From: Paraburkholderia silvatlantica
GTDB lineage: Bacteria > Pseudomonadota > Gammaproteobacteria > Burkholderiales > Burkholderiaceae
Assembly (NCBI RefSeq): GCF_003096715.1
Contig: NZ_QEOL01000019.1
Coordinates: 1-64,000 of the forward strand
Direction of reading: 5' to 3'
DNA: 64,000 bases
Shown here: positions 42,443 through 51,123 of the stretch, piece after piece
How positions within the stretch are numbered: position 1 is the first letter of the stretch
Layout of the letters: each line of letters opens with the position of its first letter
Translations under genes and position numbers: made by a program
Notes under the pieces: model-generated
Database searches by the model: none
Told to the model about the DNA's origin: nothing
Seen by the model: only the letters and a program-made list of their open reading frames with translations

Positions 42443-43942
42443 GTGCGCAAAATACTTTCCAACGTCAGAGCTTTACTCGGCACCCAACAGCGTTATGAGG
42501 AACGGCGCGTGGATGTCGTCATCGAAGGCGAGCGCATCGCCGCCATCGTGCCGGGCGGCAGCGCGGCCGACGGCGAGCGCATACCGCTCGACGACTGCCT
42601 GCTGGTGCCGGGGCTCATCAACGGCCATCAACATTCGCACGAGCACTTTCACAAGGGACGGCTCGAGAACCTGCCGCTCGAGTTGTGGATGCACTATGTG
42701 CGCTCGCCGCGCCCCGTCAAGCTGACGCCGCGTCAGGTCTATCTGCGAACGTTGATTGGTGCGCTCGAATCGCTGCGCACCGGCGCAACCACGCTCGTCG
42801 ACGACGTGAGCCTCGGTCAGGCCATTGACCCGGCCGCCGTCGACGCTATCTTCCAGGCCTACGAGGACGCAGGGATTCGCGCGCTTGTGGGGTTCTCGAT
42901 GATGGATCGCTCGATCGTCGACAACTTCCCGGAGGTCGACAGCATTTTCCCGCCTGCGCTGCTTGCGCAACTACGCGCGCAGCCGCGCCCTTCTCCCGAC
43001 GCCTTCTTCGCGCTGCTGGAAAACGAGCTGGCGCATCACCATCCGCAGCATGATCGGGTGGGCATGCTGATCGCCCCTTCCGCACCGCAGCGCTGCACGC
43101 CGGAATTTCTCGCGCGCTGCCGCGAATTCGCCGACACCCATGATCTACCGGTCATCATCCACGTTCAGGAAACCCGCTTGCAGGTGGTAACGGCGCAAGC
43201 CTTCTACGGCAAGTCCATGGTGATGCGCCTTGCGGAGCTGGAATTTCTGCGACCCGGCACGTCGCTGATCCACGCGGTCTGGTTGTCGGATGCGGAGATC
43301 GCCTGTCTGGCTCGATCGGGCGCGAGCGTGCAGCATAATCCATGGAGCAATCTGATGCTCGGCTCAGGCGTTCAACCCGTGCGGGCGCTGCTCGAAGCGG
43401 GCGTCAACGTGAGTCTCGGCTCCGACGGGTGCGCGTCGACGGTCACCGTCAATATGCTCAACGTGCTTGGCAGCGCCGCAGCGGTGTCGAAGATACGCGG
43501 CGACGATTATTCGCGCTGGCTGTCCGCAGCTGAAGCACTGCGTGCGGGGACGATCGGCGGCGCGACCGCGCTCGGACTAGGCAGCCAGCTCGGTGCAATC
43601 GAGCCGGGGTATCGCGCCGACCTGGTCGCTTACCGGACCGACGCGATCAGCTTCTCGCCGCTCACCGATCCGGTGCGGCAACTGGTGTATGCCGAGCGCG
43701 GCGCCGCTATCGACAGCGTGTTCGTTGCGGGTGAAGCAGTCATGCGGAACGGACGACTCACGCGCGTCGATGAAGGCGCGCTGCTGCGGGAGATCAACGC
43801 CGCTTACCAGGCACTGGGCGAGGAGTTCGACCTCGCGGATGAATCCGTCGCGCCGCTGCGCGTGGAGATGGAGAGGGTCTACGCACGCGCCCAGGCACTG
43901 CAGGCCGCCTGGCAACCTCATCCGGCGAAACTGGCCGGATGA
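42443..43942 (+). CDS. Amidohydrolase-superfamily protein (cytosine/guanine deaminase-like)
   Basis: A 499-residue metal-dependent hydrolase with a GTG start. Features are the HxH site in INGHQHSHEHFHKG, later histidines in VIIHVQETR and LIHAVWLSD, and Asp in SLGSDGCAST. Fold and length match subtype II deaminases. It is the last gene of the operon that starts at 32282. Its closest look-alike in this window is the 51124 protein, which shares LELW and the LIHAVWL/LGHGVWL segment. Confidence 0.82.
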   Translation: MRKILSNVRALLGTQQRYEERRVDVVIEGERIAAIVPGGSAADGERIPLDDCLLVPGLINGHQHSHEHFHKGRLENLPLELWMHYVRSPRPVKLTPRQVYLRTLIGALESLRTGATTLVDDVSLGQAIDPAAVDAIFQAYEDAGIRALVGFSMMDRSIVDNFPEVDSIFPPALLAQLRAQPRPSPDAFFALLENELAHHHPQHDRVGMLIAPSAPQRCTPEFLARCREFADTHDLPVIIHVQETRLQVVTAQAFYGKSMVMRLAELEFLRPGTSLIHAVWLSDAEIACLARSGASVQHNPWSNLMLGSGVQPVRALLEAGVNVSLGSDGCASTVTVNMLNVLGSAAAVSKIRGDDYSRWLSAAEALRAGTIGGATALGLGSQLGAIEPGYRADLVAYRTDAISFSPLTDPVRQLVYAERGAAIDSVFVAGEAVMRNGRLTRVDEGALLREINAAYQALGEEFDLADESVAPLRVEMERVYARAQALQAAWQPHPAKLAG

Positions 43943-44097
43943 CGACGACGGACTCCCGCACCAGGCAATCCAGATGCGCGCCGCTGCTGCGCTTGCGACG
44001 CTCAGCTTGGCGGGGCCGCATACGTTGACGGACACATTGGGAATTTCGTCCACCCACAATCGTTCAATGTCATTCCGAGGGCCCGACGGCACATGTG

Positions 44098-45294
44098 ATG
44101 TTTGATCAGCCAACACTGGACACGAACGAAGCCCCCGCCTATCTCGCGTTGGCCGACGAACTGATTCGACACGATACGACGAGCAGCCGTTCGAATCTCG
44201 GCCTGATCGAAGCGATCCGAGACCGCCTTCGAGCCCATCACATAGAAACGCTGCTGGTCTATGACAGGGCCAAACAGAAAGCCAATCTGTTCGCGACGGT
44301 GCCGGCCTTTACCGGGGAACAGAATGGCGGCGTCGTGCTGTCCGGGCACACCGATGTCGTTCCCGTAACCGGTCAGAACTGGTCAAGCGATCCCTTTGAT
44401 CCAATCATCCGCGGCGAGCGACTCTACGGCCGCGGCTCGTGCGACATGAAAGGCTTTATCGCAGTGACGCTCGGCCTGTTGACCGATATCCGGCTGCACC
44501 GGCTACGCGAGCCTCTTCATTTCGCCTTCTCCTTTGACGAGGAGGTCGGTTGCCTTGGTGCGCCCCTGCTTCTGGCTGAACTTGCGCAACGGGGCATCAG
44601 GCCGGCTGGCTGCATCGTCGGCGAGCCGACCAGCATGCGCCCCGTGGTCGCCCATAAGGGCAACAACGCCTACCGGTGCTGCGTAAAGGGCGTAGCCGCC
44701 CATTCGTCGCGTACGCCAAGCGGCGTCAACGCGATCGAATACGCCGCGCGCCTGATCTGCCGGATCCGCGATACCGCTGATGCCCTGCGCCGCAACGGCC
44801 CGTTCGATCGCGCATTCGACGTACCGTATTCCACGGCGCAAACCGGCCTGATCAAGGGCGGCAACGCAATCAACACGATTCCCGACGATTGCGAATTCTT
44901 CTTCGAATACCGCAATCTGCCCTCCGAAGATCCGGAACTGTTCTTTGAACAGATTGCGCGCTACGCGCGCGAGGAACTCGAGCCACAGATGCGCGAAGTC
45001 TCCGATGCCGCGGCGATCTCATTTGAAAAGGTCAGCACGACGTTGTCGCTCGACAGCGCTGAGCAAGCCGCCATCACCAGACTGGTACGCACGCTGTGCA
45101 ATGACTTCGAAACCCGCAAGGTGACTTACGGCACCGAAGCCGGCCTGTTCTCGCAAGCGGGAATTCCCACGGTCATTTGCGGCCCGGGCAGCATCGACGA
45201 CGCGCACAAGGCCGACGAATCCGTCGAACTTTCGCAGCTGGCCGAATGCGACCAGTTCCTGCGGCGCGTACTCGCCACGCTCACGGCGCCCTGA
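44098..45294 (+). CDS. argE: Acetylornithine-deacetylase-like M20 metallohydrolase
   Basis: A 398-residue M20 enzyme of the ArgE group. It has LSGHTDVVPV, the metal-bridging YGRGSCDMKGFIAV, the general-base glutamate in FDEEVGCLG, the dimerisation-domain histidine region VAAHSSRTPSGVNAIEYA, and the C-terminal ligand DDAHKADESV. These enzymes cut N-acyl amino acids such as N-acetylornithine. I chose ATG at 44098 over GTG at 44095. In this setting it may deacylate a catabolic intermediate instead of serving arginine synthesis. It converges on the GntR gene. Confidence 0.84.
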   Translation: MFDQPTLDTNEAPAYLALADELIRHDTTSSRSNLGLIEAIRDRLRAHHIETLLVYDRAKQKANLFATVPAFTGEQNGGVVLSGHTDVVPVTGQNWSSDPFDPIIRGERLYGRGSCDMKGFIAVTLGLLTDIRLHRLREPLHFAFSFDEEVGCLGAPLLLAELAQRGIRPAGCIVGEPTSMRPVVAHKGNNAYRCCVKGVAAHSSRTPSGVNAIEYAARLICRIRDTADALRRNGPFDRAFDVPYSTAQTGLIKGGNAINTIPDDCEFFFEYRNLPSEDPELFFEQIARYAREELEPQMREVSDAAAISFEKVSTTLSLDSAEQAAITRLVRTLCNDFETRKVTYGTEAGLFSQAGIPTVICGPGSIDDAHKADESVELSQLAECDQFLRRVLATLTAP

Positions 45295-45306
45295 GTCTTA
45301 TCGCCA

Positions 45307-46038
45307 TCAGAGGCCATGAACGAGGATCGACTCCAGGTCGTCGTTCTCTTCCTCCGGGCCGTGCAATCGCAACGTTGCCTCGATATGCTCGAGATGCTCG
45401 TCCATGATTTTCTGCGCCAGCTTCGCGTTGCCCGCTTCCACTGCGTCGATCAGGCGCGCGTGTTCGTCGTGCAGACACGCCTGCGCGGTAGGCGCGTTAT
45501 AAAGCAGGATCGTCAGGCACGTGAGCATCTGCAACCCGCGCATGGTGCGCTCGATGAAGCGGTTACCCGACACCTGCGCGAGCATTACGTGGAATTCGCC
45601 TGAAAGCCGTACCGTGGTGCGCCGGTCATCGCGCCTACGGGCCTCGTCCTCCTGTGCCACATGCGCGCGCAAACGCGCCAAGTCCTTCTTCGTGGCGCAA
45701 CGGCATACCTTTTCGATAATCGGCAATTCGATCTGACGGCGCGCCTCGAACAACTCGCGCGCCTCCTCTACCGTCGGGCTCGCAACAAAAGCGCCGCGAT
45801 TCGGCACGATGGTCACGACGAGTTCGTGCGCCAGTTGCTGCAATACCGACCGCACGGTAGTCCGACTCACGTTGAAAATGGCGGCGAGCCGGTCTTCCGA
45901 GAGCTTCGTGCCGGGCTGCAGACGATGCTCCGAAATCGCATTCATCAAGCGCTCGTAAATCACGTGGCGATGGGCGCCGTCGAAGGAGCCGGCCACTTCG
46001 TTTTCGGCTGTCTTCGCCCTCTTCTTATTGGTCGGCAT
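45307..46038 (-). CDS. GntR-family transcriptional regulator, FCD subfamily
   Basis: A 243-residue regulator. The wHTH is SEDRLAAIFNVSRTTVRSVLQQLAHELVVTIVPNRGAF, followed by an FCD domain (TVRLSGEFHVMLAQVSGNRFIERTM; DEHARLIDAVEAGNAKLA). It is clearly paralogous to the regulator at 31095, sharing the VPNRGAF and RLSGEFHVL motifs. The start at 46038 (MPTNKKRAK) gives a normal family length. It diverges from the 46518-52665 operon, and related sites lie between. Confidence 0.85.
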   Translation of the reverse strand: MPTNKKRAKTAENEVAGSFDGAHRHVIYERLMNAISEHRLQPGTKLSEDRLAAIFNVSRTTVRSVLQQLAHELVVTIVPNRGAFVASPTVEEARELFEARRQIELPIIEKVCRCATKKDLARLRAHVAQEDEARRRDDRRTTVRLSGEFHVMLAQVSGNRFIERTMRGLQMLTCLTILLYNAPTAQACLHDEHARLIDAVEAGNAKLAQKIMDEHLEHIEATLRLHGPEEENDDLESILVHGL

Positions 46039-46517
46039 GAAAGGGTCCCGGTAATGAGTTGAATCACGAAAAAGGCAACATGCGCGATGCAATGCACCGA
46101 TTGCACCTCCTCGCCACTGCGATAGATTATCGCCCATATTGCACACAAATTATGCGACAGATTGTATTTCAATTGCGAGCGACAGTTGGACGATTGTGTG
46201 TACCACGCCTTCAAATCTCGTACCAATTTGGTATAGACGCATGATGCCCAGTCACTGTGCCCTGCGCAACATGAAGGTGCAGAAACGGCCAGCCGGCTAC
46301 ATTGTGGTGCGTCAATTCGAACACACTTTCAGAAAAAATTGTGTACAACTTCTTATATGTTCAAAGAACAATATTCAAAATATCCTGTAAACAAAGCGAT
46401 GCGCCAAAGCGCACACGGAGCGCCGCTCGCTGGCACGGTCTTCGCTAACCGTCATCAAACCCTTGCGTGCGGCAAGCCATCTGTCCACGCGATTCCCCTG
46501 ACGCCTGAAATCCCGTC
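46039..46517. promoter_or_regulatory. Divergent regulatory region with GntR-type sites
   Basis: This 479-base AT-rich region contains TTGCACACAA (46139-46148), TTGTATTTCAA (46162-46172), the palindrome TACCAATTTGGTA (46221-46233) and TTGTGTACAA (46339-46348). The first and last match the TTGYRTACAA-like sites near 32.2 kb, consistent with binding by the paralogous regulators. A sigma-54-like element follows at 46431. Confidence 0.5.
46431..46446 (+). promoter_or_regulatory. Putative sigma-54 promoter
   Basis: TGGCACG-GTCT-TCGCT has a perfect -24 element and the required GG-N10-GC spacing; the -12 element TCGC differs from TTGC by one base. The predicted start near 46457 is about 60 bases before the operon start at 46518. 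Confidence 0.45.
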
Positions 46518-47435
46518 ATGCGAAAACTGCTCCTGGCGCACGGCAGTGCGCTTTCCAATCTCGCGTTGTTCGTCGCGGTCGATACCGGCCTGTTCGAGCG
46601 CCAAGGCCTGCAGGTCGAAGCGCCGCCGCTGGCACATTTCAGTTCCACTGCGGCACTACTGAGAGGCGGTGGGGCTGAACTCGGCACAACCGGCTTTACA
46701 CAGGCGCTGGTCGATCATGACCGGCCCGATCCGCTGCGCATTGTCGGCGGCAGCGGCAAGCTCGGTATGGCGCTCGTGGGGCGGCCAGGCCTGTCGATGA
46801 ACGAGCTGCGCGGCCAGCGTGCCGGAACCTTCGCCGACGATCCAATGGAGGTTCTGCTGCACGACGCGCTGCGGATGCACGGCATGGACCCCACGCAGAT
46901 CGAACGCATACTGTACCCGTCACTAGCCGGCGCAGTCGCCGATCTGATGAGCGGTCGACTCGCGGCGCTCACCTTGATCGAACCGTGGATTTCCCGCCTT
47001 CGTCTGCGCGGCTTCGAGGTGCTTTGCGACGGCCTGCAGGCATGGGGAGACGACTATCCCGACACCTTGCTCGTCGCCCGCAAGAGCTTTCTCGACGCGC
47101 ATCCCGAGATCGTCCGCGCGGCCTTACGCGCGATGCTCGACGCCCAGGAAGCGATCACGAAAAATCCCCGCTCAGCCCTGAGCGCCAGCGCGTACCGCTA
47201 CCCCGAATTCACGCTCGACGAGCTGCTCGCAGGGATCGCTGCGCAACCGCCGATCATTGATATTCGCCCGCTTCGCGAGTGCATCCTCGCGCGTGCCCGG
47301 TCGCTGGAGGCGCTCGGACGAATGCGGGTATCAGGCTCGATCGGAGAGATTTTCAGCTTCGACCTGCTGGAACAAACGCTCGCGCAATCGCCTGCGGAAA
47401 CTTTCACATCCTCATCTGCCGTTCAACCTCTCTAA
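46518..47435 (+). CDS. NMT1/SsuA-like binding-protein-fold protein without signal peptide
   Basis: A 305-residue protein of the NMT1/THI5-like family (LSNLALFVAVDTGLFERQGLQVE; AALLRGGGAELGTTG; LRGQRAGTFADDP). The usual signal peptide is absent: the predicted start MRKLLLAHGSALSNLALF already lies in the first beta strand of the mature fold. It would stay in the cytoplasm, where such folds act as enzymes or ligand sensors. The gene is followed after 10 bases by a true Tat-exported binding protein of the same superfamily. Confidence 0.75.
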   Translation: MRKLLLAHGSALSNLALFVAVDTGLFERQGLQVEAPPLAHFSSTAALLRGGGAELGTTGFTQALVDHDRPDPLRIVGGSGKLGMALVGRPGLSMNELRGQRAGTFADDPMEVLLHDALRMHGMDPTQIERILYPSLAGAVADLMSGRLAALTLIEPWISRLRLRGFEVLCDGLQAWGDDYPDTLLVARKSFLDAHPEIVRAALRAMLDAQEAITKNPRSALSASAYRYPEFTLDELLAGIAAQPPIIDIRPLRECILARARSLEALGRMRVSGSIGEIFSFDLLEQTLAQSPAETFTSSSAVQPL

Positions 47436-47445
47436 GGACCACGCG

Positions 47446-48507
47446 ATGTTCAGGAAATTTGTTCAGCAAGACCCGAATGGTTACCCGTTGACCGAACTCG
47501 GCAGCACGCGACGCGAATTTCTGATGCGCGGCGCGTGTCTGGCCGGCGCCGCGGCGTTGGGCGCAGCCTATCTTCCACAGGCTATGGCGGCCGGCCCGCT
47601 GACCCTCAAGGCGACACACGGCACGGGGCTCTGCAATTGTCCGTTCTTTCTCGTAAAGGAACGCAACCTCGCGCTAGGCGTCGCGCTCGACTTCGTAACC
47701 ACCCCGTCCAATGCGGACATCGCGGCGCTCTTCGGCGCGGGGGTCGTGGACGTCTCCGTGGTGCCGTACACCAACTTCATGACGCTCTACGATGCCGGCG
47801 CGCCGATAAAGATCGTCGCGGGCTCAGGCGTGCAAGGCTGTGTGATCGTTGCGCAGCCGGGCATCACCTCGGCGGCCCAACTGCGCGGCAAGACCATCGG
47901 CACGTTCCAGGCCGATACGCTGGAGATGCTGCCCTACGATTACCTGAAGAAGTCCGGCATGAGCTTCGCCGACGTCAAGGTGCGCTACTTCGGCACGTCA
48001 CCGGAGCTGGCGCAGGCGTTCATCGCCGGGAATGTCGATGCAATGTGCCACATCGAGCCTTACGCGACGCAGGCATTGAAAGCGAAGCCGGGGTCCGTGC
48101 AGCTTTCGAACGGTGTGGACGTCTACGGCGCGAACTACTCCGACTGCGTTCTCGCGGTGCGCAGCAAGCTCCTGCAAGAAAACCGCGACGCGGTGAAGGC
48201 GCTGATCAAGGCGATGATGACCGCGCAGCATCAGGAAGAACTGGACCGTGCCTCGGCCGTCAAGGACACCGTCGGCAAGTACTTCAAAACCAGCTACGAC
48301 GCCACGCTCGACGCGGCCGCGAAACAGCCCGCGATGATCGATCAGCGCGGCAACCAGAATTTCATCCTGCAGAGGGCGCAGAATCTGAAGGACCTGCGCT
48401 ACATCAAGCGACTTCCCGGGCCTGACATGTTCGACTGGGGTCCGCTCAATGAGGTAATCAAGGAGAACACCGATCTCTATGGCCAGCTCAAGCTGAAATC
48501 CGCATGA
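47446..48507 (+). CDS. ABC transporter substrate-binding protein (NitT/TauT-type), Tat signal
   Basis: A 353-residue binding protein. A twin-arginine leader (STRREFLMRGACLAGAAALGA) precedes LTLKATHGTGLCNCPFFLVKERNLALGVAL. A CNC pair is present in the ligand-proximal first loop, which is uncommon and might be a metal or thiol site. AAGGA precedes the ATG. Its end overlaps the permease start by 4 bases. Confidence 0.85.
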   Translation: MFRKFVQQDPNGYPLTELGSTRREFLMRGACLAGAAALGAAYLPQAMAAGPLTLKATHGTGLCNCPFFLVKERNLALGVALDFVTTPSNADIAALFGAGVVDVSVVPYTNFMTLYDAGAPIKIVAGSGVQGCVIVAQPGITSAAQLRGKTIGTFQADTLEMLPYDYLKKSGMSFADVKVRYFGTSPELAQAFIAGNVDAMCHIEPYATQALKAKPGSVQLSNGVDVYGANYSDCVLAVRSKLLQENRDAVKALIKAMMTAQHQEELDRASAVKDTVGKYFKTSYDATLDAAAKQPAMIDQRGNQNFILQRAQNLKDLRYIKRLPGPDMFDWGPLNEVIKENTDLYGQLKLKSA

Positions 48508-49403
48508 AGGCCGATCCGACGACCCTTCTCGCGCACCGACACAGGGTGCGCCCGGTGGCGACCAGCCGGCAGCGCGCCGGTCTCGTCCGGCGACTCGTGC
48601 CGCTCGGCTGGGGCGTCGCCTCGCTGGCGTGCTTCATCGCCGCGTGGGAACTGGCGTGGGCCGCGGGTTGGGCCGACCCGCTTCTGCTGCCGCCGCCGCA
48701 CATCTTCCTGCGCAACTTCGCGTCGCAGGCGCAGTACTTCATCCCGACCGACGTGATTGGCGAGACGTCCAACGCGACCGCGCTGAAGTCGCTTGCCATG
48801 ACCATCGCGGCAACGACATTACGGGTGCTGAGCGGTCTCGTGCTGGGTTTCGTGTGCAGCGTGGCGATGGGCGTCGCGATCCGCTACTTCCGGTTGTTCG
48901 GCAATCTGACGTTGCCGACGATCACGTTGCTGGCGCCCATCTCGCCGATTGCATGGCTGCCGGTCGCGATCTTCCTGTTCGGGATCGGCAATGCGCCAGC
49001 CGTTTTCATGGTCTTCATTTCGCTCTTTTTCGTCATGACCGTCTCGACGATCAGCCAGATCGACAACGTCAGCCGTACCCACCTCAACGTCGCCGCCGTG
49101 ATGGGCGCGACGCGCGCGCAGACGTTCCGCCATGTGATTCTGCCGGCCATCTTGCCGTCGCTCTTCATGGTGCTGCGCATGAATCTGTTCGGCGCGTGGA
49201 TGGTCGTGCTGGTGGCGGAAGCGACAGGCGTCGGCAGCGGGCTCGGTCAGGTCGTCATGCTCGCGCGCAATACCTTCAACTCGAGCCTGTCGTTCTTCAC
49301 GATGACGCTGATCGGCGTCACCGGCTTCGCCTTCGACGTTGCGCTGAGAATCGTCCAGCGCAAAGTGCTGTTCTGGGTACCAACTAACGGCCTGGGGAAA
49401 TGA
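48504..49403 (+). CDS. ABC transporter permease (NitT/TauT-type)
   Basis: A 299-residue membrane protein with the family signatures LLAPISPIAWLPVAIFLFGIG and the coupling loop AAVMGATRAQTFRHVILPAI. A basic N-terminal tail precedes the first helix. It resembles the permease at 20033 (LLAPIAPIAWIPTAIVVFGIG), suggesting related importers in two modules. Confidence 0.86.
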   Translation: MKADPTTLLAHRHRVRPVATSRQRAGLVRRLVPLGWGVASLACFIAAWELAWAAGWADPLLLPPPHIFLRNFASQAQYFIPTDVIGETSNATALKSLAMTIAATTLRVLSGLVLGFVCSVAMGVAIRYFRLFGNLTLPTITLLAPISPIAWLPVAIFLFGIGNAPAVFMVFISLFFVMTVSTISQIDNVSRTHLNVAAVMGATRAQTFRHVILPAILPSLFMVLRMNLFGAWMVVLVAEATGVGSGLGQVVMLARNTFNSSLSFFTMTLIGVTGFAFDVALRIVQRKVLFWVPTNGLGK

Positions 49404-49404
49404 T

Positions 49405-50217
49405 ATGAGCCAGAAGGAATCCGCTTGCGCGCAACCGCCGCTCGTCACCTGCAAGGGCGTCGGCAAGACATGGCCGACAGACGGCGCTCCTTTCGTCGCC
49501 TTGCGTGATATCGACCTGAATATCGCTCGTCGCGAATTCGTCGTGTTCCTCGGCCCAAGCGGCTGCGGCAAAAGTACCCTGCTCTATCTCATCGCGGGAC
49601 TGGAACAGGTATCCAGCGGCCGCATCGTGTGCGGCGGCGCCGAGGTGAGCGGACCGGGCACGGACCGTGGACTCGTCTTCCAGGACGCCTCGCTCTTTCC
49701 GTGGCTGAGCGTGAGCGAAAACATCACCTTCGGCCTGAAAATGCAGCACATGCCAAAGGAAAACCGGCGGCGTGTCGCGGCGGAAATTCTCGAGCGTGTA
49801 GGCTTGTCCGAAGCCATCGACAAACGGCCCGACCAGCTCTCGGGCGGCATGCGCCAGCGTGTTGCAGTTGGGCGTGCACTCGCGCTGAAACCCGAGATAC
49901 TGCTGCTCGACGAGCCATTCGCCGCGCTGGACGTGCAAACGCGCGCAAAGATGCAGGACTTCCTGATCCAGGTCTGGCAGCAAAGCAGCGTCTCGATGGT
50001 GTTCGTCACTCACCACATCGACGAAGCCATCGCGCTAGCCGACCGCATCGTCGTATTTACGGCGCGCCCAGGATGCATCAAAACCATCATTCCAGTCGAG
50101 CTGCCTCGTCCGCGCGACACGCGCAGCCGCGCGTTTCACGATCTCAGCGTCCACCTGACCGATCTGATGCGCGATGAAGTCGATCGCGCCTTCGCCGAGC
50201 AGGAGCGGGTCCGATGA
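49405..50217 (+). CDS. ABC transporter ATP-binding protein (NitT/TauT-type)
   Basis: A 270-residue ATPase. Walker A is GPSGCGKST, the Q-loop is VFQDASLFPWL, the signature is LSGGMRQR, Walker B is ILLLDEPFAALD, and the H-loop is VTHHIDEA. It follows the permease after one base and overlaps the nitrilase-family gene by 4 bases. Confidence 0.87.
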   Translation: MSQKESACAQPPLVTCKGVGKTWPTDGAPFVALRDIDLNIARREFVVFLGPSGCGKSTLLYLIAGLEQVSSGRIVCGGAEVSGPGTDRGLVFQDASLFPWLSVSENITFGLKMQHMPKENRRRVAAEILERVGLSEAIDKRPDQLSGGMRQRVAVGRALALKPEILLLDEPFAALDVQTRAKMQDFLIQVWQQSSVSMVFVTHHIDEAIALADRIVVFTARPGCIKTIIPVELPRPRDTRSRAFHDLSVHLTDLMRDEVDRAFAEQERVR

Positions 50218-51095
50218 ATTCGTCGGTAACCCTGAGCACACTTCGGGTCGCGGCCCTGCAATTGCCCCCCTGCACGACCGACCTTGCCAGCAACGAGGCC
50301 GTCGCTTTCGAAGCCGTGCGCGCCGCCACAGCTGACGGCGCTCAGTTGATCGTCTTGCCGGAGCTTTCCATGGTGCCGTATTTCGCGAGCGCGCCGGGCG
50401 GGCAATATCGTGACTGGGCTCAGCCCGCCGACGGTCCCCTCGCCGCGCGCTGCGCTGCGCTGACCCGGGAGATTGGCATCGCGCTGTTCGTCCCGTTCTA
50501 CGAAATCGATCGGGCGAGTGGCCGGTATCACAACGCCGTGCTCGGCTTCGATGCGCACGGCAAGCCGCTACGCGCCGGTCCGGTTGCGCGCAAGCTTCAC
50601 CTGCCTGTCGGCGACGACCCGCCGCCCGGCTACGACGAAGCCGCGCACTTCACGCCTGGCGACGCACTGCACGTCGTGCAGGTAGGCGCATGGCGCATCG
50701 GCGTACTAGTCTGCTACGACCGACGCTTTCCGGAATGCTGGCGCGCGTTGCGTGCGGCCGGTGCGGATCTCGTTATCGTGCCTGTCGCGGGCAGCGGTGG
50801 CGACGACATGGATTTCTTTGTCGGGGAGCTACGCACGCACGCACGGGAAAATGGGCTGGCCGTCGTTTGCGCCAACAAGATAGGCGACGAATATCTCGAT
50901 GGCGTATGCATCGACAACTATGGCGAGTCGTGTGTGATCGCTGCCGACGGTGCGGTACTCGCCCGCCGGCCTGGCAATGAAGGGCCTGGCATCGTCAGCG
51001 CGACGCTTGTGCATGCAGAGATTGCGGCGACCCGCGAAAAGCTGTCTTACTTCGACCATCGGCGTGTCGATCTGTACAACACACCATCGTTCTGA
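50214..51095 (+). CDS. Nitrilase-superfamily carbon-nitrogen hydrolase (carbamoylase/amidase type)
   Basis: A 293-residue single-domain enzyme with the Glu-Lys-Cys triad: Glu50 in LIVLPELSM, Lys127 in ARKLHLP and Cys167 in VLVCYDRRFPE. The RKLHLP and CYDRRFPE motifs are close to those of N-carbamoylputrescine amidase, beta-ureidopropionase and D-carbamoylase. The likely reaction is hydrolysis of an N-carbamoyl or amide group. It could act after a hydantoinase, and it is coupled to the upstream importer. Confidence 0.86.
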   Translation: MNSSVTLSTLRVAALQLPPCTTDLASNEAVAFEAVRAATADGAQLIVLPELSMVPYFASAPGGQYRDWAQPADGPLAARCAALTREIGIALFVPFYEIDRASGRYHNAVLGFDAHGKPLRAGPVARKLHLPVGDDPPPGYDEAAHFTPGDALHVVQVGAWRIGVLVCYDRRFPECWRALRAAGADLVIVPVAGSGGDDMDFFVGELRTHARENGLAVVCANKIGDEYLDGVCIDNYGESCVIAADGAVLARRPGNEGPGIVSATLVHAEIAATREKLSYFDHRRVDLYNTPSF

Positions 51096-51123
51096 AACTC
51101 TCCTCTATTCAGGCAAAACAACC

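Noticed and set aside
45307..46146. Longer start for the GntR gene (46146)
   Set aside because: The extra 36 residues lie over the AT-rich regulatory region with operator-like sites and show no family similarity.
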